From Symsagittifera roscoffensis (Eukaryota; Xenacoelomorpha; Acoela; Convolutidae): a stretch of 64,000 nucleotides of DNA. A program made the translations under genes and the position numbers. The notes beneath the pieces were generated by a model. The model saw only the letters and a list, made by a program, of their open reading frames with translations. It was not told the DNA's origin and did not search any database. Position 1 is the first letter of the stretch, and each line of letters starts with the position of its first letter. The stretch covers positions 21,274,701-21,338,700 of the forward strand of contig NC_087063.1 of the NCBI RefSeq assembly GCF_963678635.1, written 5' to 3'. Positions 22,290 to 33,054 of this stretch are shown in pieces.

Positions 22290-22985
22290 CATCCCTGAAC
22301 ATCATGGACGTCTACAAGCAGCGAAATTACCAATCCTTACCTCGAACTAAAAGCTTTGGTCTCCAATTTTCCTATAGTCAAATCGACGTCCGCCAGTCCT
22401 TTTATCATTGCGCTTCTGGATGTATGTTAAATTACGGAACTTACTATTTCAGTTTAGTTATTTAATTTAAGTTAGTCTAATTTGATTCTGATCATTAGGT
22501 TTTTATGGCACCGCTTCTTTTGATCAGCTCATCGTGTGTTTTTTTGCCTGAATTGTCTCATACATATTATATCCATTTTTCTTCCAATAACTGTCCAGGT
22601 TATTTTTGAATGAGTTGCTCGTTGTCGAATTCACTATATCTCGTGACCGGTTGGTCCAGTCTGTTGCAGCTCTGATTGTGAAAAACTGTTTTCTTACTTC
22701 GTGGTTGTTTTTCTCTTTAACGATTTTTATGTCGTTTATCCTGTGTCACTGATGTTTAATTCGAATAGACCATTGGTCGCTGTTGAATCAAAACGCTTAC
22801 AACCAACTTTGAACATTTCAATCCCTGTTCACTGTCTTCTAGAGTGTTTCAGGGACGGTATCTCTAGGTTCCGCAGTCTTTCTCCAAAGTTTAGTACCCC
22901 CGATCCAGTAACCATTCTATTTGCTTTCCGTTCAACACTTTCCAATACTATATCTATTTCCAAAAAAAATATTCTTGCTCAAATT
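22290..22985 (-). pseudogene. 3' end of a CR1/jockey-type non-LTR element, copy 1
   Basis: Read from 22960 to 22560, the minus strand gives the usual C-terminus of non-LTR RTs: ERKANRMVTGSGV, FGERLRNLEIPSLKHSRR, then HEVRKQFFTIRAATDWTNR and NSFKNNLDSYWKK (22690-22580). The 3' UTR continues to about 22290. It is broken by stops and its 5' part is missing, so it is a truncated dead copy. A sister copy lies at 24965-25540. Clade assignment is tentative. Confidence 0.75.
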
Positions 22986-22987
22986 TT

Positions 22988-24170
22988 ATGAGCAAAAGAA
23001 ACCTCTAGACATTGCACGCACTACTATCAAGAGGTTGCTGAACCTTGCTGTAGGTCAAGTGCCCTTTAAATTCAATGACATGTGGATTACATAGAAGGAT
23101 GGTTTGGCTATGCGAGCCTCTCTTGCAGTCATACTGGCAGCCTTGTGGATGAAAGATTCCAAAATTTGCGGCCAAAGGAAGACTAAAATGACATATGTCC
23201 AGAAAGTAGGGAGAAAATTACGTCTAAAAAGAACGGTGTGAATGTGAAAATTGTCCAAATTGGTTCCTTCAGAAATGTACTAAGCTTCAGGAAAATGGAT
23301 AAAGAAATAAAACTAACACTGTGTTGTTTCGCTCGTCATGATGTGAGTTAGGAGAAAGAAACCATCACTCAGACGAAAGAAAAAGCTTTCTGAGATATGT
23401 AGATGATATCGTGAGAACTTTGAAAGGAGACCCAGAAGAATTGTCAAACGCAGCAAATCGATTACATTCTAATCTACAGTTTACTTCAGAAAAAGCTAAG
23501 GTGCACAGCGAATTGGCCTTTCTTGATACTAAGGTGGACACACGTAAAAATGCCATCTGTGGATGGTATAAAAAACCAACTGATAGAAGGCACTTCAACT
23601 TGGAATAAGTTCGACGAGACCATAAATGTAAAAAGAAACCAAAGGTCAGACAAACAATACCCAGAATCTTGGAATGATATAAAATGTTTCAAAACCCTTG
23701 ACAGATTCATTAAAGGAAAAGTCAAGAAGAGCCCTGGGAAGGACCTATAACAAGATAGTATTTACAATACAGACACACCAACCATGAGGATGGTGCAGCA
23801 CTGAGGTAATGAATGTCTGATATTGCAAATGAGGCGCGGGACATAGTCAAGGTACCATTTGTTTTTCTAAAACTAGAAAGCTGAAATGATGCCGACCATC
23901 CTTGCGGTCTTCTTTGTTGCGTGAACTAAAAATAAAAGTAGCTTACAAGATTTCATTTTTTGGATGTAAAATTAACTATGTTGACCAAACTGTTCAACAT
24001 CTAACCAATAGAGTTGACAACACCGAAAAAACGACGCAATGTTAGGACAACATCTAAGGCATTGTGTAAATGGGGGCACCAGAGAGGAAATGTCATGGGA
24101 GGTTATAGACCAAGCTGACACCAACGTCAAGCTACTGACAATAGATCCAGAAGAAGAGATCGAAAATTAA
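22988..24170 (+). pseudogene. Penelope-like element copy B, 5'-truncated
   Basis: The copy begins abruptly inside the RT between motifs A and B (KRLLNLAVGQVPFK near 23020). It gives motif B with one Gly lost (DGLAMRASLAV near 23098) and motif C SFLRYVDDIVRTLKGD near 23390. It then has SELAFLDTKVDTR with GWYKKPTDRRHF (23508-23600), the linker NQRSDKQYPESWND, and a GIY-YIG start KVAYKI with YVDQTVQHLTNRVD near 23940-24020. Several stops are present. The junction with the non-LTR fragment on its left is within a few bases of 22986. Confidence 0.82.
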
Positions 24171-24284
24171 GAGATAATATTAAGAGGTCTCATATTGGTT
24201 AAATTCTTGTTATTTTGTAAATACCTTGTTTTAGGTTATTTTTATGATCGATGATCATTTTATAAAATTTTAATACTTTTAAAC

Positions 24285-24320
24285 CTGATGATGCACAAAA
24301 ATGCGACAAATTTCGTATTG
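24285..24320 (+). ncRNA. Decayed hammerhead-like core at PLE copy B
   Basis: CTGATGATGCACAAAAATGC followed by GACA matches the two cores of copy A. The stem has one mispair (GCAC against ATGC) and GAAA has become GACA, so this copy should be inactive. Its place just after the GIY-YIG remnant fits the 3' end of the element. Confidence 0.45.
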
Positions 24321-24324
24321 TACA

Positions 24325-24960
24325 GTTTTAGTTCCCTCTTTATCTATTTCTATAGTCACAAAAATCAAAATTGTATTAGTATTAGTTGAAGTTTCTGCGG
24401 CTTGGTCCTCGAGGGTCGTAAGTTCGTTATTGTTGTTACTCATCAAACTAGTTTTCTGCTGTACAAAAAAAATTTTAAATGTTTTTTCCAGTTGTTGAGG
24501 TGAGAACTACTCCCATACCAGATTTTTTGTGCAAAAGTTTCAGTTAAGTTCGCTGATGTTCTTCTTGTTCACGTCGTTTCCGTCTTTGTCGAGACTTTTG
24601 ATAATTATATTGTAAAAAAAGTTTGGTTCAATGAAAATAATTGTCGTCTGTTTTTGATAGCTTGTTTTAACTAACTTTTTGTTATCCCCTACGGCATTGT
24701 CTAGTTTTGTCATCAAGAGAAATTTCAAAATTAGCAGGAATTTCGTATTTGAAACTTAAAAATTTAGATAAAGGAGCAAGTCATGGATTCATTTTGCTTT
24801 TTTCTTTTTGTTAGTTATATGTGTTTTGAAAGAACATTTAAAACCAATGATAACAGATCTTTTTCTTTTTTGTTGTTTTTTCCGTAGAAGCAGTAATTTT
24901 GTTGAACTAGTAGCTTTTATATTTGCAATTGTCATCTATACACAATTATCGCTGACGACA
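24325..24960. other. No gene recognised
   Basis: Only short hydrophobic frames are seen. I find no motif, and no repeat match beyond AT-rich phrases. Confidence 0.35.
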
Positions 24961-24964
24961 TGTC

Positions 24965-25540
24965 AGCTAAATTACCAATCACGACATCGAGCCCGTGGCT
25001 TTGGTCTCTAATTTTTCTAGTCGGGTTTGACAATCCAACCACAGTTGATCTTTTCATCATTGTGCCTCTGAATTTATATTATTTTACGAAATTTACTTTT
25101 CTAGTTTACCGTATATTAGTTTAATTTAAACTTTTCTGATCAGTGCGCAATTGTGCCGCTTTTTTAATCAGCTCATTGTGTATTATTTTAGTTTGGCCGT
25201 CTCTGATATAAAACATTCCTTTTCTTCCATTAACTATCCAGGTTATTTTCAAATGCGTTGGTCAATTACGAGTTTCTCATTTTTTTGCAGGTTGATTCAG
25301 TCTGCAAAAAAGTTTTTTCTTACTTGGAGATTCGTTTTTCATCACAACTTTCTTGTCTCTCTTTTTTATTTTGAATAGACATTTTGTCACCGTGGGATCT
25401 TACCGATTATGAGCAGATTTGAACATTTTAATCATTGTTACCTGTCTTCTACTGTGTTCCGGGGACGATAAGTCTACTTTCGGCAGCCTTTCTTCATAGT
25501 TCTTTCCCTCAATTATTCCAATTGCTCTGTTGAAGTTTTT
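24965..25540 (-). pseudogene. 3' end of a CR1/jockey-type non-LTR element, copy 2
   Basis: This is the same family as 22290-22985. The minus strand gives YEERLPKVDLSSPEHSRR near 25500-25450, and the UTR shares CCAGGTTATTTT and TTAATTTAA-rich text with copy 1. It is more decayed than copy 1, and the RT end is frame-broken. Confidence 0.65.
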
Positions 25541-25679
25541 TCAAAAATTTTAGCTGTTTTTTGATGCCTGAATACTAAGCTTGATGACAAATATCTACTA
25601 AAAATCCAGAGTTTCAAATCAGCCTTATCGATCTACTGAATACATTCAAATTACAATTGCAGTCAAATTACTGAAAAGT

Positions 25680-26170
25680 TACGTGAAAATGCAAAAACTA
25701 GTATCGAAAACCATTCTAAATGAAATATTTAGCGCGCCTTTTCAAAACATCGTTGGAGCAACTGTACATAGGTGGAATTTAACCACCAGCAACTAGAAAA
25801 GTTTTGACGAGGCGTTGAAAATTTAACCATGGAAATCTGGAAGAAAAATCAGATACCAGAACATCAGCAACTGTCAGCCAAACAACAAAAAAGGTTTTTG
25901 AAAGAGCCATAGAAAGCAAAAATTCAAATGGATCTTTAGAAAAAAACAACCAATCAATGTTATTCTTATTAAAAAGAGGAAATCTAATTTTAAATCTGAA
26001 AGAAAAACTGAAGGGTCAAGCCCAATGTTACCCATTCTTACAACACCTAAAATGAAAACTAGCCTGCTTTCGCTTGAGTCAATTTTCGGTTGTAACCTAA
26101 AGTCTCATGTTGTTTATGAAATTCTATGAGGTCCCACACCGGATAAGAGAGCATACAAAGAATAATACGC
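25680..26170 (+). pseudogene. Penelope-like element copy C, C-terminal remnant
   Basis: The plus strand gives PFQNIVGATVHRWNLTTSN with KSFDEALKI (about 25739-25835), the PLE linker after the RT. It then gives MLPILTTPKMKTSLLSLES and LKSHVVYEIL (about 26027-26128), the approach to GIY-YIG. There are many stops. It lies directly right of non-LTR copy 2, the same neighbour order as copy B. Confidence 0.6.
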
Positions 26171-26599
26171 CGGTAAAGCAGCATGTCGCAGAATGCTGTG
26201 ACAATCTCAGTAACTTTAATGGCAATTTTTTTTAACTGAAAAAGTGACCTTGAGAAGTTGTTAACCTTGTTGGAGGCTCTTCACATAAGAAAATAGAGGA
26301 CCTGTCTGAACACGCTGAGAGCTTACACCAAAACAGTAGTCTGACATTAAGCACGACAGCTCAATTCGAATATAGTTTTTTGAACTAAGGCTTTGAACTA
26401 TAGCAAATACGTTAGTAAATTTTTCTTAAGTTCAGTTGACTTGTGACTGTTTTAGACACATTTTTTTCAATTCTTCCACGACCCAATCATTGCAAAACAA
26501 GCTCCCGCATTTTTTTGCGGCAGAGCTCGACAAAGCCCATAAACATAAATCGAACCCGTTTAAACGAAAAAAAAAATGTTCAAATCAAATTTATATTAA

Positions 26600-26730
26600 C
26601 AAATTTGGTTGTGCATTTTCAAGGTTGTTGACTAAATTGAAAAAAGCGATCTTTTTGCTGTACCTTGCAATAACGGCTACGGATTTGATCACTGAAATAA
26701 AAATCATGATAGAAAACTACAGAAAACTTT
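26600..26730 (+). pseudogene. PLE N-terminal fragment
   Basis: In one frame the text reads DLFAVPCNNGYGF near 26648-26690, matching the PLE block NDLLAVPFDKG-GF seen in copy A. Nothing else of the element is preserved here. Confidence 0.45.
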
Positions 26731-27409
26731 GATTGCGAACAGTTGACACAAATCACAAGCGGCACTGTATAAAAGTTTTCTCGTGAAATGGGAAAAGTTA
26801 TCAATGATATCATGCTGAAACAAACACATAAATGATAAAGATTTTTCAGATCTCAGAACTAAAACGTTAACACTTCTCCCTCCGGTTTTATCAATATCTC
26901 TCAGTAGTTATCACAAATTCAACAAATTTTGACTTTTTTCAAGAGAAGTTTCCTGGAATACTTACTAAAACATGTTTATAAGACGCTCTAGAAAAACTCG
27001 ATTAAACTAATATTGACAAAAAAAACTCCTTGAAAAAATGTCAAAAGATAATGCACCAGAAAAGGAACGTTTAACTTTTAAAAAGCAGTTTAAGATAGCC
27101 GTGATAAACGCATAATTCGAAATTAAGGAAAAACGGTATAACCTTGGCAGTATAATCAGCTAACATTTGGAAGCAATTGTTGTAGGGAAAAAACGAAAAA
27201 TTTTTTGCTAAGCGCAAATAAGAAAAAACTCATCTGAAACAAATCCCAAAATTAGTGGAGAACTTGTTTGGAACAAAAACAAATGTTTGGAATGTAAAGT
27301 TGTAAGGATTTTTTCAAGCCGATGGTCAAAAGATAATTAATGAAGAATAGTAAAAAATGGTTGATATAAACGCTGATGTGAACTCTCTTGTAATCTAGCT
27401 CACAATTTG

Positions 27410-27730
27410 AATTGCAGTTAACAATAGTTGTTCGATACGTAGATGACATAATTTTTAGTGTAAACATTTAGATAAGTACGGAGATTTTACATAGGGTAAA
27501 CGTTGAGCTTGAATTTTTTCAGATGAAGATTGAGATCAATCAAAACGGGATTGCAGATTGTATCAAAAACTGTCAATACTGAAAACTTTCATAGTTACCC
27601 GCCCACCCACCTTTAAAAAACATCGTTGAAGAAACATTTCATAGAGGAAATTTTGAAAAAACATGAGACCCCAGAACATCAATAACAGTAAGCAAATAAT
27701 GAAAAATATCCTAAATGATTCTTAACAGCT
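27410..27730 (+). pseudogene. PLE fragment with RT motif C
   Basis: IVVRYVDDIIFSVNI at about 27424-27468 is RT motif C of the PLE type. The linker follows in another frame (EETFHRGNFEK near 27630). Both are in plus orientation and heavily decayed. Confidence 0.5.
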
Positions 27731-28084
27731 CCAGAAAAGCATAAATTGAACTAAATTTATGCTTCCAATCGATAAACAACCAATCGATAAACAATCAAAA
27801 TTTTAATATCATTTACAAATGACAGAACCATTAATACGAATATCTTTTAAATTGCCAAGAAATCAGTACGAATGATTGACACTTCGATAAAAAATTAAAT
27901 GATAATAAATTGCCAGTTTAGGTTGATGAACTTTGGTTTGTTATCGACATCCGAATAAAGATTAACTAATAGAAAATCAAATTCAGGCTGATATTGATAA
28001 ATTTTCAAAAACTTACGTGATAATTGAAAAGAGGGGTGAAAAAAAAAATAAAACAGAAGCTTTGGCAAAGTGGTAAGCAGGGAA

Positions 28085-28245
28085 AATTAGAGAAACACCA
28101 ATTGATATTGCACATTCAAACTTGTTGATTTTATTGAAAATAGTGACATTTTTGCCCTACCTTATGATAACGGCAACAGATTTGTGTTATGAAGAGACAA
28201 ACTTATGAAAGCGCTGATAAACAGCTTGCTCTTGAAAGGTGCAAA
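28085..28245 (+). pseudogene. PLE N-terminal fragment, second subfamily
   Basis: One frame reads FVDFIENSDIFALPYDNGNR, then a stop, then RDKLMKALINSLLLKGA, parallel to YLKENDLLAVPFDKG and MKKETYEKKLKDLL of copy A. Divergence from copy A suggests a separate PLE subfamily. Confidence 0.5.
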
Positions 28246-28555
28246 AAATAAAAATGACATGCTGATGAAAAAAAAACTAATAAGTGAAAAAAAATTTTAA
28301 AACTCAGAACTAAGAAATAAGAAATAAATACAACTCCGTCCGGTTTTATCAAAATCTGGCAGTAGTTACTGCAAACTGAATAATTTTTTGACCAGTTTTT
28401 CAAAAAAATTCCCGGAATAAGCACTGAAAGATGTACGTAAGACCATCTAAAAAAATCGAAAATCGAATATTGACAACAAAACTGCTTGAATATATCATGA
28501 GAGTTCGCACACTAACTTTTTCGTATCAGAAACAACTGTTTTTTTTTTAATTTAG

Positions 28556-29738
28556 ACCATATGCAAGAGATCATGTACCAGATAATGAACGGTCAACTTT
28601 TAAAAAACAGCTCAAGATAGCCGTGGTAAATGACTATTTCGAAAGTAACAAAACGGAATAGCCAGAATGATGACTTATTCATAGCGCAACCTTGGCAGTA
28701 GAGTCAACTAACGTTTTGATGCAATTGTTTAAAGGATTAATTAAAGAAAATCGGTTGCAAAGAGCCAACAACAAAAGTTCACCTCAAAATACTCACCTTA
28801 TTCCAGCCTCCCCGTTTTGCAGAACGATTGTATCTGAGCAGTCATTACCTTCAGAAGGGCTTGTTGGCTTCTCGCAAATCGTAAATTTGTTAAAAGTTAC
28901 TATGTATTTTGTCTCACTTTCACTCTCTGATTTCTGCTTTCTTGCACGTGTGTGCCTTCGCTTCTTTTTTCAGCCTGCAAAAAAAACGAAAACCTTGACA
29001 ATTGTTATTACTGCGAGCCCAACATTCACAAAATATAGAAACGTTAACTTCTTACGGCATTTACTTTTTAACCGTTTCTTTGATTAACTCGGATTTTTAT
29101 TAGGTTGTGTGTTCAATTCCTTGACCGTGTGTTCAATTCCCTGGTTTCAGCGTCTGCCTGAAAAGGCGGATGCGAAGCTAAAATTGATGGATTATGACTG
29201 ACCATATGCAAGAGATCATGTACCAGATAATGAACGGTCAACTTTTAAAAAACAGCTCAAGATAGCCGTGGTAAATGACTATTTCGAAAGTAACAAAACA
29301 GAATAGCCAGAATGATGACTTATTCATAGCGCAACCTTGGCAGTAGAGTCAACTAACGTTTTGATGCAATTGTTTAAAGGATTAATTAAAGAAAATCGGT
29401 TGCAAAGAGCCAATAACAAAAGTTCACCTCAAAATACTCACCTTATTCCAGCCTCCCCGTTTTGCAGAAAGATTGTATCTGAGCAGTCATTACCTTCAGA
29501 AGGGCTTGTTGGCTTCTAGCAAATCGTAAATTTGTTAAAAGTTACTATGTATTTTGTCTCATTTTCACTCTCTGATTTCTGCTTTCTTGCACGTGCGTGC
29601 CTTCGCTTCTTTTTTCAGCCGGCAAAAAAAACGAAAACCTTGACAATTGTTATTACTGCGAGCCCAACATTCACAAAATATAGAAACGTTAACTTCTTAC
29701 GGCATTTACTTTTTAACCGTTTCTTTGATTAACTCGGG
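28556..29738. repeat. Tandem duplication, 645-bp period
   Basis: 28556-29089 and 29201-29738 are almost identical (about 1% differences by eye), offset by 645 bp, with a 110-bp spacer. Each unit starts ACCATATGCAAGAGATCATG and ends at CTTTGATTAACTCGG. A third, much older relative is near 27045-27190 (GGAACGTTTAACTTTTAAAA against CGGTCAACTTTTAAAA). The frames inside lack a recognisable domain. The low divergence points to a recent event. Confidence 0.9.
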
Positions 29739-29964
29739 CAAGCATAGTTTTTATTTTTTCCTGGTTATTTTTGGAAACCCAAGAAATATATTGCACCATC
29801 ATTTGTATGATTGTTTCGAGTTTCTAGCTCGTCTTGGCTAGGTTCAGAAGTTGAGCTACTAGAATTCTTTGATCCCACCAAGTGTTTTAAGCCCAATGGC
29901 CTGTGAAAAACTTCGCTCTGCTTGAGGTTCATTTCTATTTCGCGGCTAGTTTTCTAAATTTTTT

Positions 29965-30520
29965 TTATTTATTTCTCCTCAGTTTGCAGCACATCGAGAA
30001 AGACTTCCACAATGATGGCCGTGACTCAAGATTCAAAAGAGTACTCAGCAAACTGTGAGTCCTAAACAGGATCATCAACTGCTTGTGTTGATTCGTCGGA
30101 GTTTTCACGCAACCCATCCCACCACAGACATGACCTTTGAAGTCACGAATTCTTTCAAGGCAATTTCCCATTTCCTTCCAGTCTTCAGTTATGCGTCCAG
30201 ATAATTCAACAGTTCCCTCTTGCTGATTCTTGGAGTCAAATGTCATCAAAATGTATACAGTTTTGACATTACGTAGGCTTCACTCCGCGTTGGGTTCCGT
30301 TTCACTGTGTTTTATTGGCCTCAAAGACGTGTCAGCCTTAAGACTACAAAACCGAGATGGATTGACCAGTTGCCACACCACCACCAAAAAATTGTTTTCA
30401 ACAACTCGTTTGAGAATTGTAGTCCGAATTCCACTTTGCAATCCGATTTTGGAACAGAAAGTGACGCGACCTCTTTCTTTAGCACATGGCCTAGCTTGAT
30501 CTGTTTGCTAGTGATCTCTC
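29965..30520 (-). other. Unrecognised reading frame, one stop
   Basis: On the minus strand one frame stays open over about 180 codons from 30520 to 29965, except for a TGA near 30274. It contains KERGRVTFCSKIGLQSGIRT and TEDWKEMGNCLERIRDFKGH. Base composition is less AT-rich than the neighbours, which hints at former coding sequence. I know no family with these words. It could be a decayed exon or an unknown element. Confidence 0.3.
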
Positions 30521-30539
30521 TGATTGTGGATATTCTGGA

Positions 30540-31260
30540 CAAAAATTTTTCTCATCAGTTGCTGAGGCTTGAACTTGCACACGAATGGTTTGGACACAAA
30601 TGATTTGGAGACTCGAAGTTTCTTAAAGTTTACCAAAGATAGCAAAATTTAGGATTTCAGTAAGATTTTCCTTGGTACTCAACAATCCGTCACATCTAGA
30701 TTACTTTTCTACACATTATATTTTCCTATTTTCTCCTATTTATGAAATTTCAAGGGTTTTTGACTGGGCGAAACCCGATGAAAGACTAAAGAAGTAATTT
30801 CAATTTTCAAGACAGTTTCTGATCTTTTGATATACTGTACTAGAAAAAAAAGAGAACAAAAAGAAGAGAAAAAAGTCTAAAATAAATTCATACGAAAAAA
30901 CTGCCTTGGCGGCAATGTTATCCGGCTCAAAAATCCACTCCTAGTTGAATGGAGGCGCGCAAATTGATACAAGAGAGTTAATTTAGACCTTTCATTCATT
31001 GTCTTCAAAATAGTCAAGATTGATCAGTTTGTTATTGAATTGAGCGAAGAGAGTGACTGTGAAAAACAATTTGGAAAGGCAAAAATTTTTAATATGATTG
31101 GAAACCTGTTACCAAAATGTGCGTTACCAAAAACAGTCTTTTTCAAAATATTTTTTCACACAAATTGAGTCTGATGTTTGATTTATTTTGTGTATTGTGA
31201 AAATGGCTAGTGAGAAGTCTGGTTAGGCCATCAGAGAGCAAGTCTAATCTTGTCTAATAA
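30540..31260. other. No gene recognised
   Basis: AT-rich, with short frames only. The right end runs into the G+C-rich array. Confidence 0.35.
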
Positions 31261-31269
31261 AAATTATCT

Positions 31270-32530
31270 TTAACTTTCGCAACAAAATTTTGGCATGTCT
31301 AGACTTTCCAGACCAAAATTAAGCATGTCCAGACTTTGGCGACCAAAACCTGGCATTTCCAAACTTTTGCGACCATGATGATCAGTCACGACTTTCGCGA
31401 CTGAAGCGGAGGTGGCGTGACCAAATCATCGCGACTCATATTTGGTATGTCCAGACTCTCGCGACCAAGAGTTGCCATTTCCAGACATTCGCGACCGAAA
31501 AACTAAGGCGCGACTTTTGCGGCCGAGGCGGATACGGCGCGACCACACTGTGGCTCAGGAAACGGCGTGACCGGCGCGACCAAACTTCCAGACTTTCCAG
31601 ATTCTCCAGACATAGATGGAGACGGCGCGACTTTAGAAAAAATTTTTCAGGGTTTTCCCGAGCGAGGTGGAGACGGCGCGACTTTCGCGACCAAGGTGGA
31701 TACGGCGCGACTCAGGAAACGGCGCGGCTCAAACGCAACGGCGCGAGCTTCCTGGCCAGCGCGATCAAAAAGTGCACTTTCAAGGATTTCGCGGTCGAGG
31801 TGGAGACGGCACGACTTTCCAGACCAAGGCGGAGACGGCGCGACTTTTCAGACCAAGGTGGATACGGCGCGATTTTCCAGACCGAGGCGGAGACAGCGCG
31901 ACTAAGAAACAATTCTGTGCGAACGTGGTGGTTGCGACGCGACTTTAGCAATCAGAGTGGAGACAACCCAGACCACGGTGCACACGGCGCGACTTTCAGG
32001 ACCAAGACGGAGACGGCGGGACTTTCCAGACCGAGGTGGCGATGGCGCGACCAAGAATCAAATCCTCGCGGCCAAGGCGGAGACGACGTGACTTTTCACA
32101 CCAAGGCGGAGAGGGCGAGACTTTCCAGACCAAGGCGGAGAGGGCGCGACTAAGAAACAATTCTGTGCGAACGTGGTGGTTGCGACGCGACTTTAGCAAT
32201 CAGAGTGGAGACACCCAGACCACTGTGCACACGGCGCGACTTTCAGGACCAAGACGGAGACGGCGGGACTTTCCAGACCGAGGTGGCGATGGCGCGACCA
32301 AGAATCAAATCCTCGCGGCCAAGGCGGAGACGACGTGACTTTTCACACCAAGGCGGAGAGGGCGAGACTTTCCAGACCAAGGCGGAGAGGCCGCGAATTT
32401 TCAGAACATCGCGGAGACGGCACGATCAAGAATCAATTCCTCGCGAGCAAAGCGGAGACTAAGCGACTTTCCAGACCAAGGCGGAGATGGCGCGATTTTT
32501 CAGACCGAGGCGGACGCTGCAAAACAAATA
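31270..32530. repeat. 29-bp G+C-rich minisatellite with 248-bp higher-order copy
   Basis: Variant units of GAGACGGCGCGACTTTCCAG plus ACCAAGGCG repeat every 29 bp (clear at 31803, 31832, 31861 and 31890). A block starting AAGAAACAATTCTGTGCG is itself repeated at 31904 and 32152 (248-bp offset, one-base indel). The left part is more irregular. The long plus-strand frames rich in Arg are translations of the repeat and not genes. The words CCAGAC and GGCGCGAC link it to the 33-kb array. Confidence 0.9.
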
Positions 32531-32539
32531 ACTGTTAAA

Positions 32540-33050
32540 ACAGCGTCGATTTTTTCTTCTGCCCAAAGCTACAATTTATAACTATCTTTTGGCATCGTTT
32601 CAATTTATTTGGCTAGTTTACATGTTCTGTGAGGATTTTTAGGAAAAACGACAACTCAATGCTGAAATCTCGAAAAATTACCTACTTTCATTGTTTTTCT
32701 ATGAACTTGTTTTCGTTCCAGATTTAAATGAAATTGCCAAGTTCTGATTCTCTAAAATAAGATTCAATAAAAGTCAACTTAATTCAAGAAAAATCGGAAT
32801 CAAAATTCTCTCAAAATACTTCAAAACTGGTCAAAACCATTGTAGTTTTCGCGTCAATTTTTTCACTTTTTTTGATTTTTCAAATTTTTATTAATGTATT
32901 TCTCAATAAACACGAGTTGTTAAATTATGTTCTTTACATCAAAACAGCACCATGTATGGTTGATCTAGCTATTTGTATAATGTTAGAGAAGATTTTTACA
33001 AAACTAATTAATTTTGCAATTGTTTTCGAGCACTGACAACACGCTGTTTT
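32540..33050. other. AT-rich gap between two arrays
   Basis: No gene or motif is seen. It separates the 29-bp and 109-bp arrays. Confidence 0.4.
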
Positions 33051-33054
33051 TGGG

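Noticed and set aside
29100-29150. Two GTTCAATTCC words as tRNA B boxes
   Set aside because: No A box or cloverleaf lies at the proper distance upstream.
31567-32538. Long Arg-rich plus-strand frames
   Set aside because: They are translations of the 29-bp repeat (29 is not a multiple of 3, so all frames appear) and show no independent coding signal.
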